Shown: piece after piece, positions 1-8,023 of the stretch | Numbering within the stretch: position 1 is the stretch's first letter | Layout of the letters: every line of letters begins with the position of its first letter | Source of the DNA: JAYEHL01 sp041653935 | GTDB lineage: Bacteria; Chloroflexota; Dehalococcoidia; E44-bin15 | Direction of reading: 5' to 3' | Length of the DNA: 64,000 nt | NCBI GenBank assembly: GCA_041653935.1 | Contig: JBAZEO010000001.1 | Location: forward strand, 496,001 to 560,000 | Made by a program: the position numbers and the translations under genes | Notes under the pieces: model-generated | What the model was told of the DNA's origin: nothing | The model's input: the letters and a program-made list of their open reading frames with translations, nothing else | Databases searched by the model: none

Positions 1-431
1 CTTTCATAAAGCTGCTGAACAGCGAGAACAACATTATGAAATGGGAAGGGATATACGTTATCGGGAATCTGGCCTCCATCGATAAAGACAAAAGGATCGA
101 CGCCATACTCACCAAATATCTCAAGCCCATCGAGGGGCCGGTAATGATCACAGCGGCCAACGTCATCGGCGGCGCAGCCAGGATAGCCGTCGCCAAACCG
201 TACCTGTCTGAGCGAATCGTGACAGCCATACTCAAGGTCGAGCATGCCGAGTACGCTACCGCAGAGTGCCGCAACGTGGCGCTGGGGCACGCGCTCGACG
301 CGTTCGAAATCTTCTCCGACAATATCAAAAATAAACAGCCGGTTATCGACCTCGTTACAAGACAGACGAATAACACCAGGAACAGCACGCGGAAAAGGGC
401 TGAGAAGCTGCTCAAGAAATGGCAGAAATAA
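1..431 (+). CDS. HEAT-like repeat protein, C-terminal part
   Basis: The reading frame is open from position 3 through the left edge, so the gene begins outside the window; the ATG at 36 is probably internal. The visible ~143 residues are alpha-helical in character, with repeated patterns such as GNLASIDKDKRIDAI and ALDAFEIFSDNIK, and end in a very basic tail (RKRAEKLLKKWQK). This resembles HEAT/ARM-type repeat proteins that act as binding scaffolds, but no catalytic motif is visible and the partner cannot be named. Its end overlaps the start of the next gene by 13 nt, suggesting translational coupling. Confidence 0.55.
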   Translation, partial: FIKLLNSENNIMKWEGIYVIGNLASIDKDKRIDAILTKYLKPIEGPVMITAANVIGGAARIAVAKPYLSERIVTAILKVEHAEYATAECRNVALGHALDAFEIFSDNIKNKQPVIDLVTRQTNNTRNSTRKRAEKLLKKWQK

Positions 432-1396
432 GACACCGCATGACTGAAAATCTGACCCCTATAAAAAGAATATGTGTCTACGGTGTAGGCGGAGTGGGCG
501 GCTATTTCGGCGGCAGGCTCGCTTACAGGATACGCCGCGGGACAGCCTTGGGGTACGAGATATATTTCATCGCCAGGGGCCCGCACCTGAACGCCATCAG
601 GGTGCACGGACTGAAGCTCATCACCCCGATGAAAACCTTCATCGCCAGGCCGAACCTGGCCGCGGACGACATACGCAGAATCCCCGATCCCGACCTCATC
701 CTGCTCTGCGTGAAAAGCTACGACCTGGACGGGGTCGTGAGGAAACTGAGTGCGAAGGTAAATGAGAACACGGTGATAATACCGCTGCTGAACGGAGTGG
801 ATATCTACGAGAGGATCAGGGCGCAACTGGATAACGGCATCGTATTGCCCGCATGCGTCTTCATCGGCACACACATCCAGAGCCCGGGTGTAATAAAGCA
901 GAGCGGCGGCGACGGCACCATCATGTTCGGCAAGGACCCCAAACACCCCAACTTCACAGCGCAGAACGTTATGGATTTCTTAAGCCGCATGGGCATCAAT
1001 TACAAATGGAACGACGACCCTTTCCCGGCGATCTGGGAGAAATACATCTTCATAGCCGCGTTTGGCCTGGTGACCGTACACACTGGCAAAACGCTGGGCG
1101 AGATAATGGACGACGCGGAAGCCAGGGAGACGGTCCGGGCGATAATGGCCGAAGTATGCGCACTGGCAACGGCAAAAGGCATCAGCCTCCCGGCAAATGT
1201 CATAGAAGAGTCGCTCGGCAAAGCGAACAGGGTGCCGCGCGATACGAAATCCTCCTATCAGAGAGACGTGGAAAGCGGAAGGAAGTCAAACGAAGGCGAT
1301 CTCTACGGCGGCGCCATCATACGCATGGGCGAAACCCTGGGCGTACCTACACCTGTTACCAAATCGATATATTCAAAGATTCAACGACGGAAGTAG
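419..1396 (+). CDS. panE: 2-dehydropantoate 2-reductase (ketopantoate reductase family)
   Basis: This family reduces 2-dehydropantoate to pantoate with NADPH, the second step of pantothenate and CoA synthesis in the cytoplasm. The N-terminus has the glycine-rich Rossmann motif YGVGGVGGYFGG at about residues 21-32, then an LLNGVD segment typical of the active site. The C-terminal domain carries SSYQRDVESGR and a GVPTPV stretch typical of ApbA/PanE. The length of 325 aa is close to the usual ~300. The ATG at 419 overlaps the upstream gene; an in-frame ATG at 440 is an alternative, and neither has a strong ribosome site. Some paralogues act on other 2-keto acids, so the substrate is inferred. 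Confidence 0.85.
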   Translation: MAEIRHRMTENLTPIKRICVYGVGGVGGYFGGRLAYRIRRGTALGYEIYFIARGPHLNAIRVHGLKLITPMKTFIARPNLAADDIRRIPDPDLILLCVKSYDLDGVVRKLSAKVNENTVIIPLLNGVDIYERIRAQLDNGIVLPACVFIGTHIQSPGVIKQSGGDGTIMFGKDPKHPNFTAQNVMDFLSRMGINYKWNDDPFPAIWEKYIFIAAFGLVTVHTGKTLGEIMDDAEARETVRAIMAEVCALATAKGISLPANVIEESLGKANRVPRDTKSSYQRDVESGRKSNEGDLYGGAIIRMGETLGVPTPVTKSIYSKIQRRK

Positions 1397-1510
1397 TACA
1401 AACATCGACCCGTCATTTCCTAACATTCCAGCTTTACACTACCCAGCCCCCTGTGTATAATTATGCAAACCCTATTGGCCATATGTAAATCGCTATAGGA
1501 GGAAAGTGAA

Positions 1511-2191
1511 TTGAACTGTCCTAAATGTCAGTCCCCGGTATCGGCAGATTGGATCGCATGCCCCAAGTGCGGGACACAGCTAAGCCAGATGCCCATGGGT
1601 ATTGCTGTTACAGAAGTGAATCGGCCAAGCCGGATGCAATATTTCGCAGCTATCGCCATTATTATAATTACATCCGCTATAGCGATAGGGCTTATAATTT
1701 CCGGCGCGCTCAACCTCGTCAAGCCGGACATGAGCGTTACAGTCCCCGGAACGCACCAGTTGGCGCTGAATGATTCCGGCTACTACCTCCTCTTCTGTGA
1801 AGAGCGAGGCTCCAGCAGCGGCTCATGCGACTCTATCTCAGACATGGATATAAACCTCTACGATAGCTATTCCAATCCTGTGGAACTATCATATCCCTCC
1901 AGCGACATCAGTTACACTATAAACGACAAATCTTATTCTTCCATCTTTGACTTCTGAATCGATGACCCAGGAACTTATACGCTTGTTGCGGAATACGAGG
2001 AAGGGGCAAGCGGCCCGGATGCGGTGATAGCCGTCACTTCTTTTGATTTCATGAGTGCATTCATGGCATCATTTGCCGTTGGCACCATCGGCTTCATTAT
2101 CGGCTTAATCATAATGATCAGGGCCACAATGAAAAGACGATCAATCGGCAGGAGAGCTGGCGTAACCCCGGTAGACCGCTTCTGGTGCTAG
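1511..2191 (+). pseudogene. Zinc-ribbon membrane protein interrupted by in-frame UGA
   Basis: Translation starts at TTG 1511, 8 nt after a perfect AGGAGG (1497-1502). The N-terminus is a zinc ribbon (CPKC at residues 3-6, CPKC at 18-21), followed by a transmembrane helix (about 44-67) and an extracytoplasmic segment. A UGA at 1955-1957 ends the frame after 148 residues. The same frame then stays open to TAG at 2189-2191, encoding IDDPGTYTLVAEYEEG and a second transmembrane helix with a basic tail. Together they make a coherent 226-codon protein, so the UGA looks like a nonsense mutation (for example from TCA or GGA). A recoded UGA is less likely because there is no redox motif next to it and the downstream hairpin is weak. 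Confidence 0.6.
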
Positions 2192-2214
2192 TCTGACAAC
2201 ATGAGAACGATTTT

Positions 2215-2733
2215 ATGATAGAAGTATTAAGCGGCGAATATACAATACAGGACTACAAACTTGCCAATCGCCTTCACATGACAAAAAGTAAAATGTGTCA
2301 AATAATGAGAGCTGTATGGATAGCATTATTCCTAATCTTCCTATTCCTGGCCGCCATCATGCTAACAGAGGTCGTACTGTGGCTCTTTACAGTATTGTGT
2401 TTGTTCTATATTCTATACCCATATACAATACTCCCCCTACGAATCAAAAGACTGTTTGAACAACAGAAACTGATTCACGGTAAAATCGAGATACGGTTTG
2501 AAGGGAATCAAATAAAGAGTCACAGCCAATTAACCGAAGATTCTCTAAAATGGCTACATCACTATGTAATCACAGATAAGATGCTGCTTATATACACCAC
2601 TCCAAGAACATTCATCATGCTGCCTCGCAGGTTCTTCAAAGATGATGCTCAGTTCAACGGTATCAAGGATTATTTACATAATTTCCCGATGGGGGATAAA
2701 ATGGGACGCGAAACACAGGCTGCGAAGCAGTAG
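2215..2733 (+). CDS. YcxB-like membrane protein
   Basis: A 172-aa protein with a charged N-terminus, two adjacent transmembrane helices (about residues 33-75) and a C-terminal cytoplasmic domain. That domain contains a run like YVITDKMLLIYTTPRTFIMLPRRFF, typical of the YcxB-like family (read as xxYxxPxxxxxxPkraF). The function of that family is not established. The gene starts 23 nt after the broken zinc-ribbon gene and may have been co-transcribed with it. The start ATG 2215 has only a weak upstream purine stretch. Family assignment is from pattern recognition. Confidence 0.6.
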   Translation: MIEVLSGEYTIQDYKLANRLHMTKSKMCQIMRAVWIALFLIFLFLAAIMLTEVVLWLFTVLCLFYILYPYTILPLRIKRLFEQQKLIHGKIEIRFEGNQIKSHSQLTEDSLKWLHHYVITDKMLLIYTTPRTFIMLPRRFFKDDAQFNGIKDYLHNFPMGDKMGRETQAAKQ

Positions 2734-2760
2734 AATAATCGTCGACTCACCACACCCCCC

Positions 2761-4026
2761 TCACGGACACCGGATCAGCCCTTGAGCCCACAGGCACCCC
2801 CCGCAGGTAGGGAAGGGGCTCCCCGCGCAATCCTCCTCGTTGCTCTCGGACAGCTCGCAGCCGCCGCATGAGGTGCACGGCGCAAAGTCGAAGGACTGCA
2901 CGCGCTCGCGGAAGGCGATGTGCCCGGGGTCGTTCCACAGCTCGCGCAGACTCTTCTCCATCACATTGCCGACGACATAACGCTTCGAGTAGCGCTGGTA
3001 GCACACAAGATAGCTGGTATGCGTGTGCATCAGCGGCAGGCACGGGCTCAGGTTGCCGTCCCAGGATATAGCTCCAGCGCCGACGGAAATGAAGGGACAG
3101 CGGTCGCGCGGGCTCTCCGCATCGCACCCGGCGCGGGTCACGTTCATAGCGTGGGTTTCGCGCGCTATCATCTCCTCCGGTATGCCGGTGTCCTGCATCC
3201 GCGGCAGGCTGAGCTGGGGGTAGCTGTTGCCCGTGCGCTGCATGTAGTGATACAGCGCCTGCTCGCTCATCTCCTTTGTGTAGGGCAGGACGTTGGTTAT
3301 CATGAAGCGCCTCGCGTCGAACCGTTTGCCGAGTTCCAGCACCGCCGGCAGGTCGGCAATGTTGCGCTTCATGGCCACGAACTCGATGCCGAGCTCTGTC
3401 TTGAATATGGGCAACGCGCCGCATGGGCCGCGCACGATGCTGCCCTCGGCGCGGATGGCTTCGCTCAAGCAGGCGAGGTTCTCAATGACTTTGGGCAGCT
3501 CCGCGCCCAGGCGTATATCAGCGTAGCTCTCAGCAGTGGCGCCATCGAGAGAGACCCAGATGACATCGATGCCGGTCTTGGCCAGCTGTTTCGATAGTTC
3601 CGCAGTGAGCAGCGTGCCGTTGGTGATAAGCTCGACGCGCGCGCCCAGCTCCTTGGCGCGGCGCACCATATCGACGATGCGCGGATGGAACAGGGGCTCA
3701 CCGAAGCCGCCGAAGAAGACCGACGGCACCGGAGAGAAGCCTTTCAAACCATCGACGATGCGATCGAACACCGCGTCCGAGATCATTCCCAGCGGCTCCT
3801 CCCAGACGTTGCGCATGCAGGTACGGCAATCCAGGTTGCACTGGTTGGTCGGCTCTATATACAGCTTGGAGAGGCGCGACGGGCGCAGCAGCCTAAGTAC
3901 GGCTGCGCCCTCAGCCAGGGGGAGGCGGTCGCCGGGTGCCATCCAGTAGCGGGCGGCTACTTCCGGCGGCAGAACAAGGCGGCCGTCCTTATCGACTTGT
4001 ATGAAAACTTGCTTATCAGATTCCAA
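2761..4026 (-). CDS. Radical SAM/SPASM protein with N-terminal AbrB-like segment
   Basis: The 421-aa protein begins with a SpoVT/AbrB-like strand pattern (VDKDGRLVLPPEV, about residues 11-23). The radical SAM cluster motif CNLDCRTC follows (C63, C67, C70), then a FGGFGEPL turn and an SLDGA segment. The C-terminus is rich in cysteine (CPFISVGAG, CTSCGGCELS, CGGCLW), consistent with SPASM-type auxiliary Fe-S clusters. Such proteins cut SAM reductively and modify peptides or cofactors. The combination resembles maturases of tungsten-cofactor oxidoreductases, but no such enzyme or precursor peptide lies next to it, so the substrate is unknown. It converges with the YcxB-like gene 27 nt away. Confidence 0.8.
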   Translation of the reverse strand: MESDKQVFIQVDKDGRLVLPPEVAARYWMAPGDRLPLAEGAAVLRLLRPSRLSKLYIEPTNQCNLDCRTCMRNVWEEPLGMISDAVFDRIVDGLKGFSPVPSVFFGGFGEPLFHPRIVDMVRRAKELGARVELITNGTLLTAELSKQLAKTGIDVIWVSLDGATAESYADIRLGAELPKVIENLACLSEAIRAEGSIVRGPCGALPIFKTELGIEFVAMKRNIADLPAVLELGKRFDARRFMITNVLPYTKEMSEQALYHYMQRTGNSYPQLSLPRMQDTGIPEEMIARETHAMNVTRAGCDAESPRDRCPFISVGAGAISWDGNLSPCLPLMHTHTSYLVCYQRYSKRYVVGNVMEKSLRELWNDPGHIAFRERVQSFDFAPCTSCGGCELSESNEEDCAGSPFPTCGGCLWAQGLIRCP

Positions 4027-4073
4027 AGTATTCGACCGCTTCTATTTCTAACCGGATGAGCGACGCTAAGTCC

Positions 4074-4853
4074 CTAATTATCCGCCTTCTCATCTTCAGT
4101 AGATGGAGCAATCTGTTGCCCAACGTCAGACTGAGGTTGCTGATCATCAGCCTTCTTTGCCCTTCCAAATGTGGATTTGTAAATAAAGAGTCCGACCATC
4201 AATAACACGACGATGCCAACCATCACCCATATCCAAAAGGTCTGAGATGACTTAGAGAACTCAGCTGTAATAGTCTCAGAAGACTCAGAAGAATTCGCAA
4301 CGAAGCTCATGGTCCTCTGAGAGCCGGTGATGCCACCCTTCCATCCATCAAAGCGATAGCCTTCAGCAGCTACGGCAGTGACGTTCACCACTATACCCGC
4401 CGATGTTTGGGTAGCGCTGCAGGTAAAAATGCCGAACGAGGTATTAATCGTAGTTGAGCCGCTCGAATATGTGCTGGCAGGGACAGTGATTTCATAAGGT
4501 CCCTCACTCCCCCTGAAATAAGCTGTTATGGTACGAGCCCTATCCATCACAACACTGATGGAAGCATTGCCCGCTGCATTGTCATCTATATCGCCGGACC
4601 ATGTCTCAAACTGGTATCCCGCAGAGGGAACAGCAGTCAATACGACCTCTACGCCGCTGGCATACGTGCCGGCAGAGCATAGCGGAGGATCATAGGTGAA
4701 ACTGCCACCGTTCTCAGGAGCGCTGACGACCGTCAGCTTGTATACACCTCAAGCACAAACCTTGGCAGGAGCAACCGAAGGCAGCAACAATGCCGCACAC
4801 GCTGCTATTACGGCGACCAGCCAGAGCAGTTTGATCCCTCTACTAGATTTCAT
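4074..4853 (-). CDS. Exported InlB-B-like repeat protein with in-frame UGA (candidate selenoprotein or broken gene)
   Basis: The frame starts at ATG 4853, preceded by AGAGGTGG, and encodes a clear signal peptide (MKSSRGIKLLWLVAVIAA, then LLLPSVAPA). A UGA follows at 4751-4749 in the context KVCA-UGA-GVYKLTVV. The frame then runs without interruption to TAA at 4074 (259 sense-plus-UGA codons). The mature part holds two divergent InlB B-type repeats (GYQFETWSGDIDDNAAGN and GYRFDGWKGG), a C-terminal transmembrane helix and an acidic tail. Because signal peptide and mature part are both intact, either the UGA is read through or the mutation is recent. A perfect 6-bp hairpin sits at selenocysteine-insertion distance. 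Without recoding only a TTG at 4640 gives a 188-aa product lacking the signal peptide. Confidence 0.6.
4722..4737 (-). promoter_or_regulatory. bSECIS-like hairpin after UGA 4751
   Basis: On the minus strand, GCTGAC-GGTC-GTCAGC forms a perfect 6-bp stem with a 4-nt loop that starts with GG. The loop begins 18 nt after the UGA at 4751-4749. Bacterial SECIS elements are described as having a short upper stem, a guanine in the first two loop positions and roughly 16-37 nt between UGA and loop, and this one fits. A chance hairpin in this range is not negligible, so it is supportive only. Confidence 0.4.
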
Positions 4854-4903
4854 GTCCTTGTCCACCTCTTAATGTATCTCTTAAGTCAGCCAACCGCAAA
4901 TTA

Positions 4904-5107
4904 TCAATAATTGGCGGGGACCAGTGTAATGGCATCCTGCGGACATTCCTCAATGCACTCGCCCTTGCCATCGCACTGCGCGCCCTTGATCTGCTCCGCC
5001 TTGCCGTAATATACGCGAAGGAAACCTTTGACACATGCCTGCACGCAAAGGCCGCAGCCATTGCACTTCTCTTTATCGATCTTGATTTTCTTCTTCACTG
5101 TTTCCAT
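4904..5107 (-). CDS. Small 4Fe-4S ferredoxin
   Basis: A 67-aa bacterial-type ferredoxin. The first cluster motif is CNGCGLCVQAC. The second is shortened to C-x5-C-x3-CP (CDGKGECIEECP), so there are seven cysteines rather than eight; the second site may hold a 3Fe-4S cluster or use another ligand. Ferredoxins of this size carry electrons in the cytoplasm. It is the last tightly packed gene of the arsenic operon, 12 nt after the DUF167 gene, and could supply electrons to a reductive step in that operon, which is inference. Start ATG 5107. Confidence 0.85.
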   Translation of the reverse strand: METVKKKIKIDKEKCNGCGLCVQACVKGFLRVYYGKAEQIKGAQCDGKGECIEECPQDAITLVPANY

Positions 5108-5119
5108 AGCATATCAGCG

Positions 5120-5407
5120 TTAAGACTTCATATGCGGCTGCAACTTTTCCATCACCTGTCTGGCATCCATTCCATCGATGCCCAGAACTTTGAACCTAAG
5201 CTCCTTGCCATGTGTAACCGATACCCTGTCATTAGAGATGCCAAGTATCTCACTCATAAAAGCAATTATCTCTTTATTACCGAATTCAAGATTCTCATCG
5301 TCGGGCTTCACTGCGATTTTCAGGCGCAAATAGCCTTGGACAATTCCACCCACTTCATTCTGCTTGGCGTTCGGCTCCATATGGATTGAAAGACTGAACT
5401 GACTCAT
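5120..5407 (-). CDS. DUF167 (YggU-like) protein, copy 2
   Basis: A 95-aa protein whose pattern MEPNAKQNEV, GYLRLKIAV, GNKEIIAFMSEILG and VTHGKELRFKVLGIDG matches the small DUF167/YggU fold. The biochemical role of that family is unknown. It is a close paralogue of the gene just upstream (5450-5737), sharing the start pattern, the MEPNAK box and the QVxEKLxPHxK end, so it arose by tandem duplication. Both sit between acr3 and the ferredoxin in the arsenic operon. A job linked to arsenic or redox stress can only be guessed from position. Confidence 0.75.
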   Translation of the reverse strand: MSQFSLSIHMEPNAKQNEVGGIVQGYLRLKIAVKPDDENLEFGNKEIIAFMSEILGISNDRVSVTHGKELRFKVLGIDGMDARQVMEKLQPHMKS

Positions 5408-5449
5408 ATTAACCTCCTGTAACAGGCGAATATTTATTCACCCCTGCCC

Positions 5450-5737
5450 TTAAGGCTTTAAATGCGGCTTCAGCTTTTCATGCACCTGTCTGGAGCTAAG
5501 CCCATCGATGGCCAGCAGTTTGATCCTGAAATTCTTGCCGAGCATTATCGATATCCTGTCTCTGCCAACTTCAAGGAGCCCGCTCAGAAAAGAGATTATC
5601 TCTTCGTTACCATATTCGTCATTATTATCGTCAGCCTTAACCGCGATCTTGAGGCGCAGATAACCGGACGTGAATGTCACCGCCTCGTTTTTCTTGGCGT
5701 TCGGCTCCATATGGATCGCAAGTTTGCAATGGCTCAT
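5450..5737 (-). CDS. DUF167 (YggU-like) protein, copy 1
   Basis: A 95-aa DUF167-type protein (MEPNAKKNEAV, GYLRLKIAVKADD, GNEEIISFLSGLLEVG, MLGKNFRIKLLAIDG), tandem paralogue of the next gene downstream. Its ATG at 5737 is essentially adjacent to the stop of acr3 at 5739, so the two are probably translationally coupled. The two copies have diverged mainly in the middle, and both keep the lysine-rich core. The family has no assigned function; the context is arsenic resistance. Confidence 0.75.
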   Translation of the reverse strand: MSHCKLAIHMEPNAKKNEAVTFTSGYLRLKIAVKADDNNDEYGNEEIISFLSGLLEVGRDRISIMLGKNFRIKLLAIDGLSSRQVHEKLKPHLKP

Positions 5738-5738
5738 A

Positions 5739-6800
5739 TTATCCCTCCTTGATAGATGTAGACGTTTTGAAGTACCTTTTCTTGAAATACAACGACACGT
5801 TCACCAGGCTGATGAGCACCGGTACTTCGACAAGCGGCCCGATGACCGCGGCAAAGGCCACCCCCGAGCCGATGCCGAAGACAGCCACCGCCACGGCGAT
5901 GGCCAGCTCGAAGTTGTTGCTGGCGGCAGTGAAGGCGATGGTCGCTGTCTGCTCGTAGGGCGCGCCGATCTTTTTGCCCATGAAGAACGATATGAAGAAC
6001 ATGACCACGAAGTAGATCAACAACGGGGCGGCGATGCGCAGCACATCGACGGGCGAATCGACGATGGTCTCACCCCTGAGCGAGAACATCACTATGATAG
6101 TGAACAGCAGTGCGATGAGCGTTATGGGGCTTATCTTTTTAATGAACTTATTATCGTACCAGTCGCGGCTCTTCTTCTTGAGCAGGAAGTAGCGCGTGAG
6201 CATGCCGCCGAAGAACGGTATGCCCAGGTAGATAAACACGCTCTTGGCAATCTCGCCGATGGTGATGTGAACCTCGGAGCCCTCCATCCCGAACCATCCC
6301 GGCATCACAGTGACGAAGATGTAAGCGTATATCGAATAGAAGATTATCTGGAAGATCGAGTTGAAGGCCACGAGCCCGGCGGCATACTCCGGGTCCCCCT
6401 TAGCCAGATCATTCCACACGATGACCATGGCGATGCAGCGCGCCAGCCCCATCATGATGAGACCGATCATGTATTCCGGGTAGTCCCATATCACCCCCAG
6501 GAACAGGATAGCCAGAAAGAACATCAGTATCGGCCCGATGATCCAGTTCTGCACCAGCGACAGTACGAGCACGCGCCAGTTGCGGAAGACCTTGCCCAGC
6601 TCCTCGTACTTCACCTTGGCCAGCGGAGGGTACATCATGAGGATGAGGCCGATGGCGATAGGTATCGAAGTGGTGCCCACCGAGAGCTTATTGATGGACT
6701 CGGCGACACCGGGCACAAAGTTCCCCAGCGCTACGCCAAGGGCCATCGCAATAAATATCCACAGGGTGAGGAATCGATCTAAGAATCCGAGCTTTTTCAT
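5739..6800 (-). CDS. acr3: ACR3-family arsenite efflux transporter
   Basis: A 353-aa polytopic membrane protein with about ten transmembrane helices. It carries the ACR3 signature GLARCIAMVIVWNDLAKGD, with the single conserved cysteine needed for arsenite transport in studied members, and the late segment ASNNFELAIAVAVAVFG followed by GPLVEVPVLISL. ACR3 proteins export arsenite across the cytoplasmic membrane using the proton motive force. It lies downstream of arsG and upstream of the DUF167 pair. The first codons, coding MKKLGFLDRF, are duplicated in a relic at 10208-10261. Confidence 0.93.
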   Translation of the reverse strand: MKKLGFLDRFLTLWIFIAMALGVALGNFVPGVAESINKLSVGTTSIPIAIGLILMMYPPLAKVKYEELGKVFRNWRVLVLSLVQNWIIGPILMFFLAILFLGVIWDYPEYMIGLIMMGLARCIAMVIVWNDLAKGDPEYAAGLVAFNSIFQIIFYSIYAYIFVTVMPGWFGMEGSEVHITIGEIAKSVFIYLGIPFFGGMLTRYFLLKKKSRDWYDNKFIKKISPITLIALLFTIIVMFSLRGETIVDSPVDVLRIAAPLLIYFVVMFFISFFMGKKIGAPYEQTATIAFTAASNNFELAIAVAVAVFGIGSGVAFAAVIGPLVEVPVLISLVNVSLYFKKRYFKTSTSIKEG

Positions 6801-6816
6801 AGTAACTAATTACTCC

Positions 6817-7533
6817 TCAACTTTGCGCCCACAGTATAATATAATAAATCCCCACACCGATAAATACCACCGCCGCGATGCGCCGCACCCACTTCTCCGC
6901 CGCCGTCACTTTATCGAGCCATGTCGATACCTTGGACACGCCGAACGATAGCAGAACGGCGAATATAAGCACCGGCAGCCCAGTCCCGATGGCGAACACC
7001 GCCGGAAACGTGATGCCTGCCGCCGATTCAATGGAAAGCGGAATGAGCACAGCGAAGAAGAGCAGGGCGGTGTACGGGCAGAACGCCAGCGCGAAGACAA
7101 CGCCGAGCAGGAACGGACCCAGCCATCTGCGCCTGGCGACCTTCTCGCCGATACGCGCCAACCTTCCACCGCCTTTGAGAGCCGGTATCTTTATGATGCC
7201 CAGCATGAGTATCCCAACCACTATCAACAGAGGCCCTAAAAATATCTCTCCTGAGCTTTGCAGCGCATTGGCCAGACCCGGTATGTTCACCCCGGCGAGT
7301 ATGATTACGGCTCCGATGGTAAAATACGATACCATCCTCCCAAGCGTGTAAAGCGCACCCGCAATAGCCACATATTTTCGATCCGTGATGTTTCGGCTGA
7401 TGTATGCCAGGGCAGTGATATTGGTAGTCAACGGGCATGGACTGATGGCGGCCAGCAACCCGATGAGAAACGCAGCGATTACAGGCCAGCCGCCGCTCTC
7501 GGTGAAATGCAGGACAAACTCATCGAAACCCAT
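6817..7533 (-). CDS. arsG: ArsG-type permease of the CcdA/DsbD fold
   Basis: A polytopic protein of 238 aa from the ATG at 7533, which follows the arsF stop by 2 nt; a GTG at 7551 would add six residues. Two cysteine-proline sites in different helices (AAISPCPLTTN near residue 33 and LAFCPYTALL) match the CcdA/DsbD transmembrane electron-carrier fold. In the described arsEFG operons ArsG exports trivalent aromatic arsenicals, and the neighbouring arsE-like and arsF-like genes support that assignment. Without the context it could be called a cytochrome c biogenesis/thiol-disulfide transporter. Confidence 0.8.
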   Translation of the reverse strand: MGFDEFVLHFTESGGWPVIAAFLIGLLAAISPCPLTTNITALAYISRNITDRKYVAIAGALYTLGRMVSYFTIGAVIILAGVNIPGLANALQSSGEIFLGPLLIVVGILMLGIIKIPALKGGGRLARIGEKVARRRWLGPFLLGVVFALAFCPYTALLFFAVLIPLSIESAAGITFPAVFAIGTGLPVLIFAVLLSFGVSKVSTWLDKVTAAEKWVRRIAAVVFIGVGIYYIILWAQS

Positions 7534-7535
7534 TG

Positions 7536-7997
7536 TTAATCCGCCAAGCACTCCTCGATCGCGGTCTTTACGATATCAACGAACTCTTCATCATCCCAAA
7601 GCACGAACCAGACATCGGTCAACTCCTCAATATCGTCGACGCTATTTGAAACGTCGTTCAGGAAAAGCGAGGATGTATAGGCCCCAAACTTTTGAACCAT
7701 CGCTGAATTGTTGGCATCTTGCAGGTTCAGCGCCATAAACACGATATCACCATTCTCCAGCTCGTCGGCAAAATATGTGCTCAGCGTGTACTCGGTCGTA
7801 TCCTGCGCATGGATGCATCCGGCACAACGCTGCGCGCGATGGAAATATACCACTTCGACCACATCCTGCGCGCTCGGTGTCACCGTAGGCTGGCCATTCG
7901 TATTCCCCGACGGCACTTTGCAGGCCGATACAATCACTATCGTCAGCAAAAGCATGGCGGCCATCGCAACCAATCGAACTTTAGTAAATACTCCCAT
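7536..7997 (-). CDS. arsF: ArsF-type thioredoxin-like lipoprotein
   Basis: The start chosen is ATG 7997 because AAGGGAG lies 5 nt upstream; an upstream ATG at 8027 overlaps the preceding gene. The N-terminus is a lipoprotein signal (LLLTIVIVSAC lipobox), so the protein should be anchored outside the membrane. The mature part has VYFHRAQRCAGC, a CxxC in a thioredoxin-like fold, then a low-complexity acidic linker. It matches the ArsF family of arsEFG organoarsenical operons, in which E and F are thought to reduce nitro groups on aromatic arsenicals before or during export. That role is taken from the family, not shown here. Confidence 0.78.
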   Translation of the reverse strand: MGVFTKVRLVAMAAMLLLTIVIVSACKVPSGNTNGQPTVTPSAQDVVEVVYFHRAQRCAGCIHAQDTTEYTLSTYFADELENGDIVFMALNLQDANNSAMVQKFGAYTSSLFLNDVSNSVDDIEELTDVWFVLWDDEEFVDIVKTAIEECLAD

Positions 7998-8023
7998 TTT
8001 GGCTCCCTTCAACTTACCCACAA

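Noticed and set aside
1955..1957. Third selenocysteine codon
   Set aside because: No cysteine or redox motif beside it, and the downstream hairpin has guanine only at the third loop position; a nonsense mutation is simpler.
2747..3424. Minus-strand frame of 225 codons
   Set aside because: It overlaps the radical SAM gene in another frame and is full of Arg and Ala, a GC-rich shadow.
5670..6782. Long plus-strand frame of 370 codons
   Set aside because: It is antisense to acr3 and very rich in His, Arg and Asp, the usual shadow of a hydrophobic membrane gene.
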